Positions 11,812 through 20,085 of a stretch of 64,000 bases of DNA are shown here, one piece after another (the stretch's first letter is position 1; the number at the start of each line of letters is the position of its first letter). The DNA lies in contig NZ_CP175563.1 in assembly GCF_046097065.1 (NCBI RefSeq), positions 310,001 to 374,000 on the forward strand, written 5' to 3'. The DNA is from Syntrophus buswellii (GTDB lineage: Bacteria; Desulfobacterota; Syntrophia; Syntrophales; Syntrophaceae). Below the pieces are notes generated by a model. It had not been told where the DNA came from, ran no database searches, and saw only the letters and a list, made by a program, of their open reading frames with translations. The translations under genes and the position numbers were made by a program.

Positions 11812-12363
11812 ATGAAGGGGATGGATTGCCAGAGGGTGTCTGGACGGTGGACCGGGCTTGTGTGCGCTTTGATTATGCTGTGGATGAGTTCCGGTTGCGG
11901 ATATCATCTGGCTGACGGTGAGGATAGCATCGATCCCGCCATCCAAAAGGTTTTTGTCGACACCTTTACCAACAGGACCAGCGAAGCCGGGATTGAAAAC
12001 CTCTTCCGCAGCGCCTTCATGGATCAGGTCCTGCGGGGGGGGCGTTTTCAGCTTGCCGGCAGCCGTGAGGAAGCGGATGCCCTGATCCGGGGGGATATCC
12101 GAAGCCTGAGCACTTCTCACCTCTCCTATGGGAAGACGGATCTTTCTGTGGAAGAGCGGCTCACCGTTGTGATGGATGTTACGTTTGAGGAGCGGACGTC
12201 GAAAAGGATTCTCTGGCAGGTCCGGAACTTCAACTATTACAACGACTACACGGTGGCGGGCGAACAAACGAATGTGATGGAAATCAAACGGAAAAACGCC
12301 TTGGTGAAGTTGTCCGGCGATGCAGCGGAAAGGGCGTACAGCCTGATCCTCTCAGGATTCTGA
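11812..12363 (+). CDS. lptE: LPS-assembly lipoprotein LptE
   Basis: Outer-membrane lipoprotein that plugs the LptD barrel during lipopolysaccharide export. The start is ATG 11812, preceded by GGAGAGG; the open frame reaches back to 11716 but overlaps leuS. A hydrophobic signal (about 14-26) ends in the lipobox SSGC with Cys29, followed by GYHLADG, typical of LptE. The remaining 155 residues match the LptE fold, with KVFVDTFTNRTSEAGIE as the first strand region. leuS-lptE is a classic pair; the usual next gene, holA, is missing here. Confidence 0.9.
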   Translation: MKGMDCQRVSGRWTGLVCALIMLWMSSGCGYHLADGEDSIDPAIQKVFVDTFTNRTSEAGIENLFRSAFMDQVLRGGRFQLAGSREEADALIRGDIRSLSTSHLSYGKTDLSVEERLTVVMDVTFEERTSKRILWQVRNFNYYNDYTVAGEQTNVMEIKRKNALVKLSGDAAERAYSLILSGF

Positions 12364-12380
12364 CGGCTGCCGTACGCCCT
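12331..12380. repeat. Inverted repeat between convergent lptE and rpsT
   Basis: AGGGCGTAC (12331-12339) and GTACGCCCT (12372-12380) form a perfect 9-base inverted repeat. AGCC and GGCT lie just inside the arms, so the RNA would fold from either strand. The left arm is inside the last codons of lptE. There is no strong U-tract. It may act as a shared barrier or weak terminator between the converging genes. Confidence 0.5.
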
Positions 12381-12433
12381 GTCTCATGAATTGTGGGGCC
12401 AGATGTCGAAAAAACCGGGCTTCGAAATGAAGT

Positions 12434-12709
12434 CTATGCCTCGGCGGCAAACTGGACATTGACCTTGCGGGTGAGCCTGGATATATAGCGGGAAGCGGTC
12501 TTGTGATGATAAACGCCCTTTGCGCCAGCTTTGGCAATGACAGGAACCGCCTTTTGCAGGGCGTTTAACGCCCCCTCTTTATCCCTTGCCTCGACAGCCG
12601 TAAGCACCGATTTGATGTAGGTTTTAACTCTTGATTTTATAGAGATATTTCCCACCCGGCGTTTCTCATTCTGCTTGCTTCTCTTTTCTGCGGATTTATG
12701 TGTAGCCAA
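12434..12709 (-). CDS. rpsT: 30S ribosomal protein S20
   Basis: Small-subunit protein of 91 residues, highly basic, starting MATHKSAEKRSKQNEKRR and containing SRVKTYIKSV and KGVYHHKTASRYISRL, all family hallmarks. It is transcribed toward lptE and away from clpS. Ribosome site AAGGAGG lies 8-9 bases before the ATG. Confidence 0.96.
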   Translation of the reverse strand: MATHKSAEKRSKQNEKRRVGNISIKSRVKTYIKSVLTAVEARDKEGALNALQKAVPVIAKAGAKGVYHHKTASRYISRLTRKVNVQFAAEA

Positions 12710-12752
12710 GAATTTTCCTCCTTCTTAAGAGTTCAATAAGTAAATTTGACTT

Positions 12753-12779
12753 TCTATATGAAACCCATTTTCATGTCAA
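12753..12779 (-). promoter_or_regulatory. Probable promoter of rpsT
   Basis: On the minus strand TTGACA (12779-12774) is followed by TATAGA (12758-12753). The spacer is 15 bases, shorter than ideal, but no better pair is seen in the AT-rich region before rpsT. Transcription would start about 35 bases before the S20 ATG. Confidence 0.45.
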
Positions 12780-12907
12780 GGTGAAATTGGCCGTCAGGGA
12801 CTTCGCAAGATTTATGTCCGATAGGGATTGCCATGAGGAGAAGGTGTGATTACATTATATTCGTCAAGGGAAGCCGCAGGCGTGATTGTATGAGCAGGGA
12901 AAGAATT

Positions 12908-12936
12908 TGAATTTTGGGTGAATTTGAATTATATAA
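12908..12936 (+). promoter_or_regulatory. Probable promoter of clpS-clpA
   Basis: TTGAAT (12908-12913), a 17-base spacer and TATATA (12931-12936) make a good sigma-70 match. It lies in the 390-base divergent region between rpsT and clpS. The leader to the clpS start is about 160 bases; apart from short spurious reading frames I see no gene in that region. Confidence 0.5.
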
Positions 12937-13101
12937 CTGGTACAATGCTCCATTAGATGGTTGAGAAGATTGGCTTTTATTGAGGAATTCCTTCTTCGGT
13001 GGCAAAGAAAGATTCTCCCGGCATGAAACATGCCAGCAGAAGGACTCGAACTCCTGCACTCCTGAAGAGGAGGCCGTACCTGATTGGGAAGCGGAAAGAG
13101 A

Positions 13102-13413
13102 ATGCACCAGGAACCGAATCACAGCGATGAGTTGGACATCGGGCTGGAAAACGAGATTTTAAAGCCCAGGATGTATCGTGTTTTGCTTCACAACGATGAC
13201 TATACCACGATGGATTTTGTCGTTTATATTTTGATGACCATCTTTCACAAATCAGCCGCAGAGGCGACGAGGATCATGCTGGATGTGCACAGGAAGGGTC
13301 TGGGCGTCTGCGGAATTTACACCTATGACATTGCATCCACGAAAATTGCCCGGGTTCATTGCATGTCCAGGCAGAGGGAGTTTCCTTTAAGGTGCAGCAT
13401 GGACGAAGCCTGA
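13102..13413 (+). CDS. clpS: ATP-dependent Clp protease adaptor ClpS
   Basis: Adaptor delivering N-degron substrates to ClpAP. The start is ATG 13102, after GGAAAGAG. The 103 residues contain the core YRVLLHNDDYTTMDFVVYIL, where the NDD and T residues bind the substrate N-terminus, and the helix AAEATRIMLDVHRKGLGVCG. The C-terminal part is diverged (MSRQREFPLRCSMDEA). clpA follows after 97 bases and aat follows clpA, so the whole N-degron route is gathered here. Confidence 0.95.
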   Translation: MHQEPNHSDELDIGLENEILKPRMYRVLLHNDDYTTMDFVVYILMTIFHKSAAEATRIMLDVHRKGLGVCGIYTYDIASTKIARVHCMSRQREFPLRCSMDEA

Positions 13414-13510
13414 AAAGGAGGCCCCGGAGAAATCCGGCCGGGCGGTTTGGCCGGATGAAAGGCCGGGACCGGCCCGGCCACAGGAAGTTTTAAAACGAGA
13501 GGTAAGAATA

Positions 13511-15817
13511 ATGAGGCTTAGTGAAAGCTTGAATCAAATTATCATGGCGGCCTATGCGGAAGCAAAATCACGGCGCCATGAATTTATTACCCCGGAACAC
13601 CTGCTCTATGCCGCGCTTTTCTTTGATGAAGGGCGGGATATCATCGCGAGGTGCGGGGGAAATCTGGGCCATTTAAAGAGCGCCCTGGAACATCATCTTC
13701 ATGATTCCCATGCAAAGCTGAATGATTCGGATGCCGTTCAGTCTCTGGGTTTTCAGAGCGTTCTCGAGAGGGCTGTATGGCATAATTCGTCGTCGCAGAA
13801 AGAAGTCCTGGATCTGGGGGATGTCCTGGTCTCCATTCTGGAGGAAAAGGAGTCTTTCGCCTCCTACTTTCTGGCCCAGGAGGGGATAACCAGGCTTGTG
13901 CTTCTGAATTATATTTCTCACGGGATACCGGCCATACCGGAAAAGGAATTTGAGCACGGTCCGAAGCATGAAGATCCCAAGGCCGACGGAGAGACGGGCC
14001 GCCGCGAACAGGAAACGGTGAAGAGCGAAGTGCTCAAGGCCTTCACGACGGACCTGACCGCCAAGGCCATGGCCGGTGAACTGGATCCGTTGATCGGCAG
14101 GGAGGACATCCTGGATCGGACCATCCAGGTTCTCTGCAGGCGGTTGAAGAATAACCCGGTTCATGTGGGTGAACCGGGAGTAGGGAAGACGGCCCTGACG
14201 GAAGGGTTGGCCCAGATGATCATCCATGGAAAAGTGCCCCGGCGGTTGAAGCATGCCAGGATCTATGCCCTGGATATGGGTGCCCTGCTGGCAGGGACGC
14301 GATTCCGCGGTGACTTCGAAGAGCGGATGAAGCGTGTTCTTTCAGAACTGAATAAACTTGATAATGTGATCCTGTTTATCGATGAGATCCATAACATCGT
14401 GGGGGCAGGTGCGGTGTCCGGCGGCTCCATGGATGCCTCCAACATTCTCAAACCGGCGCTGGTCAACGGAAATCTTCGGTGCATCGGCTCTACGACGTAT
14501 GACGAGTACCGAAAATATTTCGAGAAGGACGGCGCTTTGTCGCGGCGTTTTCAGAAGATTGAGGTTCCCGAGCCGACCGTTGAGGAGACGTTCCAGATCC
14601 TCAAAGGGCTGAAGGACAAGTACGAGGAATACCATCACGTCTATTACACGGAGGCGGCCCTGCGGTCCGCCGCGGAGCTGTCCGGAAAATTCATCAATGA
14701 CCGGAAGCTCCCGGACAAGGCGATTGATGTCATCGACGAAGCAGGGGCCGTCGCCAATATGCGGCCGTCAGCTGATTATATCCGCCATGTGATTGATCAG
14801 CATGATGTGGAGCGGATCGTCGCCAAGATAGCCCGGATTCCCGAGAAGAACGTTTCCTCCTCCGAAATTGAAAAATTGAGGGATCTTGAACTCGAGCTGA
14901 AAAGCTCCATCTTCGGGCAGGATTCCGCCATCGAACAGCTGGTGGAAGCGATCAAGCGGTCACGGGCGGGTTTCCGCGAGCCGGACAAGCCCGTGGGCTC
15001 CTTCCTGCTGGTAGGCCCGACGGGTGTCGGCAAGACGGAGCTGGCCCGCCAGTTGGCTTCCTCTCTGGGCATTCCGCTCCATCGGTATGACATGAGTGAA
15101 TACCAGGAGAAGCATACGGTCGCCAAGTTGATCGGCGCACCTCCGGGTTATGTGGGTTACGAAGAAGGCGGCCTTCTGACCGAGGACATCCGGAAATCTC
15201 CGCATTCCGTGCTGCTCTTCGATGAAATTGAAAAGGCGCACAGCGATATATTCAGCACCCTGCTCCAGATCATGGATTACGCGACCCTGACGGACAACAC
15301 GGGTAAAAAGGCCGATTTCCGCAATGTCATTATTCTCATGACCTCCAATGCCGGTGCGCGGGAAATCGGAAAGCCGGCCATCGGTTTCGGCGGAAAGGAA
15401 ATCAACCGGGATGCCGTGTTTGTGGAAATCGAGCGCATCTTCTCGCCGGAGTTCCGAAACCGCCTCGATGCCGTCATCAATTTCAATGCCCTGACCGATG
15501 AGGTGGTGTTGAAGATCGTGGAGAAGGCAATCCGGGATTTCAACAGACAGTTGCAGGACAAGAAGGTCGAACTGGAGGTTTCAGAGGCCTGCCTTGCCTG
15601 GCTGGCCCGTAAGGGCTATTCCCCGGAATACGGAGCCCGGGAGATTGCCCGACTGATTCAGGACAAGGTCAAACGGTTCTTTGTCGACGAGGTCCTTTTC
15701 GGCAGCCTGCAGCAGGGCGGCAAGGCCTATGCGGATATCGACGAAGATGATGTCGTCGTCAAGGTGATGGAGGAACAGCTCGAACGGAAGGACCATGCCG
15801 ATCTTCCGGCTCGGTAA
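13511..15817 (+). CDS. clpA: ATP-dependent Clp protease ATPase ClpA
   Basis: Hexameric AAA+ unfoldase that feeds proteins to ClpP. 768 residues: N-domain (about 1-145) with MRLSESLNQIIMAAYAEAKS, first AAA+ module with Walker A GEPGVGKTAL and Walker B LFIDEIHNI, second module with GPTGVGKTEL, LLFDEIEKAH and a C-terminal D2-small domain. In the first Walker A strand NPVHVGEPG carries His where Leu is usual. aat begins inside the last 23 bases, so the two are coupled. ClpP itself is not in the window. Confidence 0.95.
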   Translation: MRLSESLNQIIMAAYAEAKSRRHEFITPEHLLYAALFFDEGRDIIARCGGNLGHLKSALEHHLHDSHAKLNDSDAVQSLGFQSVLERAVWHNSSSQKEVLDLGDVLVSILEEKESFASYFLAQEGITRLVLLNYISHGIPAIPEKEFEHGPKHEDPKADGETGRREQETVKSEVLKAFTTDLTAKAMAGELDPLIGREDILDRTIQVLCRRLKNNPVHVGEPGVGKTALTEGLAQMIIHGKVPRRLKHARIYALDMGALLAGTRFRGDFEERMKRVLSELNKLDNVILFIDEIHNIVGAGAVSGGSMDASNILKPALVNGNLRCIGSTTYDEYRKYFEKDGALSRRFQKIEVPEPTVEETFQILKGLKDKYEEYHHVYYTEAALRSAAELSGKFINDRKLPDKAIDVIDEAGAVANMRPSADYIRHVIDQHDVERIVAKIARIPEKNVSSSEIEKLRDLELELKSSIFGQDSAIEQLVEAIKRSRAGFREPDKPVGSFLLVGPTGVGKTELARQLASSLGIPLHRYDMSEYQEKHTVAKLIGAPPGYVGYEEGGLLTEDIRKSPHSVLLFDEIEKAHSDIFSTLLQIMDYATLTDNTGKKADFRNVIILMTSNAGAREIGKPAIGFGGKEINRDAVFVEIERIFSPEFRNRLDAVINFNALTDEVVLKIVEKAIRDFNRQLQDKKVELEVSEACLAWLARKGYSPEYGAREIARLIQDKVKRFFVDEVLFGSLQQGGKAYADIDEDDVVVKVMEEQLERKDHADLPAR

Positions 15818-16517
15818 AGAGATTCTCTTTCCCCCCGTATCCCTGGCGATGGAAAACGGCCTCTTGGCGGTGGGCGGTGATTTGTCGCCCTACCGTCTTC
15901 TGGAGGCGTATCGGCAGGGCATCTTTCCCTGGTATTCCAATGGGGATCCCATCCTCTGGTGGGCTCCCCATCCCCGTTTTATTCTCTTCCCCCGGGAAAT
16001 CGTCATATCCCGAAGCATGAAGCAGGTCCTGAAGCAGAAGCGGTTTTCCATGACCCTGGACCAGCATTTTGACGACGTGATTTCCGCCTGCGGAACAGTC
16101 GGCCGGCCGGCTCAGGATGGGACATGGATTACAGCCGGGATGGAGGAGGCCTATTGCATCCTTCATGAACTTGGCTATGCGCACTCCGTGGAGGTTTGGT
16201 GCGGCGAAAAGCTGGCCGGGGGACTGTACGGCGTTTCCCTGGGAGGCTGCTTTTTCGGCGAATCCATGTTTTCCAAGGAAAAAAACGCCTTCAAGGCGGC
16301 GTTGATCTTCCTGGCGCAACTGCTTGGAAACCTTCATTTTACCCTGATTGACTGCCAGGTTTACACCTCGCATCTCGCCTCCCTCGGTGCCCGTTTTGTT
16401 CCCAGGAAGACCTTCTCTTCTCTGATCAGGAAATCTTTCTCCGTGGCGACTTTGAGAGGAGACTGGTCCGCTCATCGTGAAATAGCGGATAAATGGCCCC
16501 TGGAGGACTGTTTTTAG
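15795..16517 (+). CDS. aat: Leucyl/phenylalanyl-tRNA--protein transferase
   Basis: Adds Leu or Phe from charged tRNA to proteins with N-terminal Lys or Arg, creating the primary destabilising residues that ClpS recognises. The 240 residues show the family pattern: FPPVSLAMENGLLAVGGDLS, LLEAYRQGIFPWYSNGDPIL and WWAPHPRFILFP near the N-terminus, and GESMFSKEKNAFKAALI and LIDCQVYTSHLASLGA later. The start overlaps clpA. leuS, which makes the Leu-tRNA substrate, is a few kilobases upstream. Confidence 0.96.
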   Translation: MPIFRLGKEILFPPVSLAMENGLLAVGGDLSPYRLLEAYRQGIFPWYSNGDPILWWAPHPRFILFPREIVISRSMKQVLKQKRFSMTLDQHFDDVISACGTVGRPAQDGTWITAGMEEAYCILHELGYAHSVEVWCGEKLAGGLYGVSLGGCFFGESMFSKEKNAFKAALIFLAQLLGNLHFTLIDCQVYTSHLASLGARFVPRKTFSSLIRKSFSVATLRGDWSAHREIADKWPLEDCF

Positions 16518-16611
16518 GGAAGAAAAATATTGGAGAGGACGGGCGGAAAGAGCAGGGAATTGCGGGCAAGGTTGACAGGCCAATCCAGGCCAAAAGGCTG
16601 GCTTTTATAAA

Positions 16612-16640
16612 TTGACAGTTGTGATATTTTGTGGTAGCAA
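16612..16640 (+). promoter_or_regulatory. Possible promoter of the thiolase/DUF35 pair
   Basis: TTGACA (16612-16617), a 17-base spacer and TAGCAA (16635-16640). The -35 box is perfect and the -10 box is weak. It lies 78 bases before the thiolase-like gene. Another TTGACA (16572-16577) nearby has no well-placed -10 box. Confidence 0.4.
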
Positions 16641-16717
16641 AACCGCTGTTGAGCATTACTCCGGCAATGAAAATTGTGTGACGGGATGAACTAAACAAAA
16701 AGATCAGGAGGAAATTT

Positions 16718-17884
16718 ATGAGTCGAGTTGCAGTTATTGGCGTAGGACAAAGCACCTTTGTTCGAAGCTATCCCGGTTCCATCAGGGAATTGGCGTTTGA
16801 AGCTTATAGTGAAGCAATGAAGGATGCAAATATACAGAACTCGGATGTTGACGCGACGGTCATGTGTTCCGCCCCCGAGTATGACAAGCAGAGATCCCCG
16901 GCTGGTGTTGTAGCCGAATATCTGGGTTTGAATCCCCAGCCGACCTTCTATGTTGAAACCCTCTGTTCATCCAGCAGTACGGGATTGAAGCTGGCTTACT
17001 CCCTGGTTGCATCCGGCCTCCATGACTGCGTTATGGTTCTGGGCTTCCAGATCATGTCCCAGTTGACCTCCAATGAGTCCCAGGAAAGAATGGGCCGGGG
17101 CGCCGACATTCAGTGGGAATCGACCTTCGGCACAATGATGCCTGCCTACTATGCCCTTCATGCCCAGGCTCACTTCGCAAGATACGGAACAAAACCGGAA
17201 GATCTCGCAAATATCCGTGTGAAATCAGCAACTTACGGTGTTCTGAATGACCGCGCCGTTTATCGGAAACCAGTGGCCCATGAAGATTTCCTCGATCCCC
17301 AGAAGATGGGCGGACCGGTCGCCAGCCCTCTGCGCGTGGGAGACTGCTGCGCAAACGCCGACGGCAGTTCCTGCATCATCGTCGCCAACGAAGAGAAGGC
17401 GAAGAGATTCTGCAAGAAGCCTGTCTGGATTCTCGGCGTCGGCGCCGCTTCGGCCTCGGTCAACATGGTCGGGCGTGAATCTTTGAGCGGGTTGGCGGTT
17501 GGCATTGAAGCGGGTAAGCAGGCTTACAAAATGGCCGGCATTACGCCGAAGCATATCGATGTTGCTGAAGTCCATGACTGCTTTACCATTGCCGAAATGA
17601 TGGCCATTGAAAACCTCGGTTTTGCAGAGGCGGGCGGCGGTCCTGAATTGGTCCGTGCCAAAGAGACCTATAAAGAGGGAAGCATCCCCGTCAACATCGA
17701 CGGCGGTCTTCTTTCCAAGGGGCATCCCATCGGAGCAACGGGTGGTTCGCAGGTTCGGACCATCGTTCGTCAGCTGAGGGATGAGGCTGATAATATTCAG
17801 GTGAAGGATCCGATGTTCGGTCTGGTTCATAACATCGGTGGTGTCGGCTTGTACGGTAGTGTGACTATTTTTGGGAGAGAATAA
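16718..17884 (+). CDS. Thiolase-superfamily (SCP2/acetyl-CoA acetyltransferase-like) protein
   Basis: A 388-residue thiolase-fold protein of the lipid-transfer/acetyl-CoA acetyltransferase branch. The nucleophile is Cys83 in VETLCSSSSTG; a His lies in VAEVHDCFTIAE and another in LSKGHPIGATGG. The last conserved motif reads HNIGGVGLYG, so the second catalytic Cys of true degradative thiolases (C-x-G) is replaced by Asn. It is followed by a DUF35 protein 2 bases on; this pairing is known for acetoacetyl-CoA thiolases and other acyl-CoA enzymes. No HMG-CoA synthase is present. The substrate is unknown. Confidence 0.85.
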   Translation: MSRVAVIGVGQSTFVRSYPGSIRELAFEAYSEAMKDANIQNSDVDATVMCSAPEYDKQRSPAGVVAEYLGLNPQPTFYVETLCSSSSTGLKLAYSLVASGLHDCVMVLGFQIMSQLTSNESQERMGRGADIQWESTFGTMMPAYYALHAQAHFARYGTKPEDLANIRVKSATYGVLNDRAVYRKPVAHEDFLDPQKMGGPVASPLRVGDCCANADGSSCIIVANEEKAKRFCKKPVWILGVGAASASVNMVGRESLSGLAVGIEAGKQAYKMAGITPKHIDVAEVHDCFTIAEMMAIENLGFAEAGGGPELVRAKETYKEGSIPVNIDGGLLSKGHPIGATGGSQVRTIVRQLRDEADNIQVKDPMFGLVHNIGGVGLYGSVTIFGRE

Positions 17885-17886
17885 TC

Positions 17887-18321
17887 ATGGCTAAAGATAA
17901 AGATGTTCGCTTCAGTAAATTTGGGACGGTAAGCTTCACAGGTGTAACGCAGGTCAACGATTTTATTGATTACCTGGAACAGGGAAAGATCATGGGAACA
18001 GTCTGCAAGGATTGCGGCCAGAAATTTTTCCCACCACGCGCTCAGTGTTACAAGTCTCTGTCCAGCAATATGGATTGGTTTGAAGTCACCGGCAAGGGAA
18101 AGCTGGTTTCTTTCAGCACGCTTCGCTACGGGCCGACGGGCTTCACGGATGAACTGCCCTACACCATCGCCCTCGTAGATTACGGCGATTACAAGGTGTT
18201 CGGGCGCATCGACCCGGCGGTCTCCAATCCTGATGACTCCCTGAAGGTCGGTATGGAGATGGCGGCCAAGCCAGCCAAGACAAGCAACGGGCAGCTGACC
18301 TATGTCTTTCAGCCTGCGTAA
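17887..18321 (+). CDS. DUF35 OB-fold protein, thiolase partner
   Basis: A 144-residue Zn-ribbon/OB-fold protein (DUF35 family) that typically binds acyl-CoA and forms a complex with a neighbouring thiolase-like enzyme. The rubredoxin-like knuckle at about 37-53 reads CKDCGQKFFPPRAQCYKS: three cysteines are present, but the expected fourth is replaced by Ser, so zinc binding may be lost or altered. The OB-fold follows (GKGKLVSFSTLRYGP). It lies 2 bases behind the thiolase gene, so the two are certainly co-transcribed. Confidence 0.87.
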   Translation: MAKDKDVRFSKFGTVSFTGVTQVNDFIDYLEQGKIMGTVCKDCGQKFFPPRAQCYKSLSSNMDWFEVTGKGKLVSFSTLRYGPTGFTDELPYTIALVDYGDYKVFGRIDPAVSNPDDSLKVGMEMAAKPAKTSNGQLTYVFQPA

Positions 18322-18391
18322 CGATTGCGCGGTGTAGAAGAGAAGAGTCAAGATTCGCATAGAGGAAAGCAGCACCAATTGAGAAGTGTGA

Positions 18392-18428
18392 AAGCCTTGC
18401 CTGGCTTCCGTGTCAGGCGAGGCTTTTT
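18392..18428 (+). terminator. Rho-independent terminator after DUF35 gene
   Basis: AAGCCTTGCCTGGC and GTCAGGCGAGGCTT form a stem of about 12 pairs with G-U and mismatch positions, a short loop (TTCCGT), and a TTTTT run at 18423-18428. It closes the thiolase-DUF35 unit and separates it from hisH. Confidence 0.75.
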
Positions 18429-18495
18429 ACATCGGAGACAGGACATTGCCCGGCTTTGACGAGGGAAGTATGGCGAGGCCCCTTCAGATGAATTT

Positions 18496-19131
18496 ATGAT
18501 CGCGATCATTGATTACCAGGCAGGAAATTTGACCAGTGTGTTCCGCGCCCTCAAGTGGTTAAAGCAGGAGTGCGTCGTTACAAAGGATTATGAAACGCTG
18601 TGCAGCGCCTCCCACGTTATTTTTCCGGGAGTCGGTGCGGCGGGGGATGCCATGTTCCATTTAAAGCGGACAGGGCTGGACCGGGTCATTATCCAACTCG
18701 CCCGGGAGGGGAAACCCCTGCTGGGGATTTGTCTCGGAACTCAGATTATCTTCGACTTCAGCGAAGAAAACACGACCCCCTGTTTGGGGATTCTCCCCGG
18801 CACGGTTAAACGTTTTCCCGAGGATCTGATGAGCAGCGGCGCCCTGCTGAAAATACCCCACATGGGGTGGAATTCCGTGTCCTTTCGAACAAACCATCCC
18901 GTTTTCCGCGGAATATCGGACCATGCGGAATTTTACTTTGTGCATTCGTTCTTTCCCCGTCCGGATTCAGAAGAATATGTCCTGGGAACAACTTCTTACG
19001 GAATCGAATTTCCCTCCGCGGTCGGGGCGGCAAATGTCGTTGCGGTGCAGTTTCACCCGGAGAAGAGCGGAAGGCCCGGGTTGGCGATCCTCGAGAATTT
19101 TTGTGGATGGAGAGGAACGGATGCTGAGTAA
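18496..19131 (+). CDS. hisH: Imidazole glycerol phosphate synthase, glutaminase subunit HisH
   Basis: Class I glutamine amidotransferase that feeds ammonia to HisF in histidine synthesis. 211 residues, starting MIAIIDYQAGNL; nucleophile Cys79 in LGICLGTQ; His/Glu pair in VQFHPEKSG. The gene ends 11 bases inside the hisF start, consistent with a stoichiometric pair. The rest of the his pathway is not in this window. Confidence 0.95.
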   Translation: MIAIIDYQAGNLTSVFRALKWLKQECVVTKDYETLCSASHVIFPGVGAAGDAMFHLKRTGLDRVIIQLAREGKPLLGICLGTQIIFDFSEENTTPCLGILPGTVKRFPEDLMSSGALLKIPHMGWNSVSFRTNHPVFRGISDHAEFYFVHSFFPRPDSEEYVLGTTSYGIEFPSAVGAANVVAVQFHPEKSGRPGLAILENFCGWRGTDAE

Positions 19132-19900
19132 ACGGATCATCCCCTGTCTTGACGTCCGCGCCGGCCAATTGACCAAGGGGATAAAATTCAAGGATAATAT
19201 TGATATCGGAGACCCTGTTGAGGCGGCCCGCCGGTACTATGAAGAGGGGGCGGATGAACTTGTCTTTTATGACATCACCGCATCGGCAGACAGTCGGGAC
19301 ATCATGATCGATCTTGTCCGCCAGGTGGCGGAGGTCATCATGATCCCCTTCTCCGTAGGCGGAGGAATCCGGACGGTCGAAGACATGAGGCGCGTGATCC
19401 TGGCGGGAGCTGAGAAGATCAGCGTCAATTCGGAAGCCATCAAAAATCCTCTTCTCATCAGTGAGGGGGCCAAAGCCTTCGGCTCACAATGCATCGTTCT
19501 GGGTATGGACGTTAAAAAAGTCGATGCATCGTCATCCATTCCATCGGGTTACGAGATGGTCATTCACGGGGGCCGCATTTTTACAGGGATTGACGCCCTG
19601 GCGTGGGCCAGAAGGGCCGAGAGCCTCGGTGCCGGAGAAATATGCCTTAATTCCATTGATGCAGACGGCACCCGGGAAGGTTACGAGATCTATCTGACGT
19701 CCCTGATTTCATCAAATGTGCGCATTCCGGTTATCGCTTCCGGCGGGGCGGGCAACCCCGAGCATCTTTGCGACGTTTTGACCCGTGGCAGAGCCGATGC
19801 GGCACTGATTGCGTCCATGGTTCATTATCACAGTTATACAATACGGGACATAAAGACATACCTGGATTCTCAGGGCGTTAAAATGCGGATGTTTTGGTGA
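19121..19900 (+). CDS. hisF: Imidazole glycerol phosphate synthase, cyclase subunit HisF
   Basis: TIM-barrel cyclase that makes imidazole glycerol phosphate and AICAR. I set the start at ATG 19121 (MLSKRIIPCLDVRAG), after GGAGAGGAACGG; the open frame runs back through hisH but only this start gives a family-length protein (259 residues). The catalytic Asp in PCLDV and the Asp in LNSIDADGTREGY are present, as are the phosphate loops SVGGGIR and ASGGAGNPEH. Confidence 0.95.
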   Translation: MLSKRIIPCLDVRAGQLTKGIKFKDNIDIGDPVEAARRYYEEGADELVFYDITASADSRDIMIDLVRQVAEVIMIPFSVGGGIRTVEDMRRVILAGAEKISVNSEAIKNPLLISEGAKAFGSQCIVLGMDVKKVDASSSIPSGYEMVIHGGRIFTGIDALAWARRAESLGAGEICLNSIDADGTREGYEIYLTSLISSNVRIPVIASGGAGNPEHLCDVLTRGRADAALIASMVHYHSYTIRDIKTYLDSQGVKMRMFW

Positions 19901-20005
19901 AGCCCATCCCGGAATGGGGAAGATGCCGGCAGCCGCCGCTCCCCGGGCCGGAATGGGAATGTCGGATTCTTTCCGGTTCGAAATTCTTTCATTTTGCTTT
20001 TACTC

Positions 20006-20034
20006 TTGACGTATTCCCAAAATCATCATAAAAA
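20006..20034 (+). promoter_or_regulatory. Probable promoter of pdxS-pdxT
   Basis: TTGACG (20006-20011), a 17-base spacer and TAAAAA (20029-20034), placed 52 bases before the pdxS start. No riboswitch-like structure is obvious in the short leader. Confidence 0.5.
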
Positions 20035-20085
20035 TCAAATCACTTTATATCCTGGAATTCCCGGGAACTGGAGAGGTAACCTATC

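Noticed and set aside
13041..13062. Sequence resembling a tRNA T-arm (GTTCGAGTCC-like on the minus strand) between rpsT and clpS
   Set aside because: The stem does not pair correctly and no acceptor, D or anticodon arm fits around it. I found no tRNA or rRNA gene in the window.
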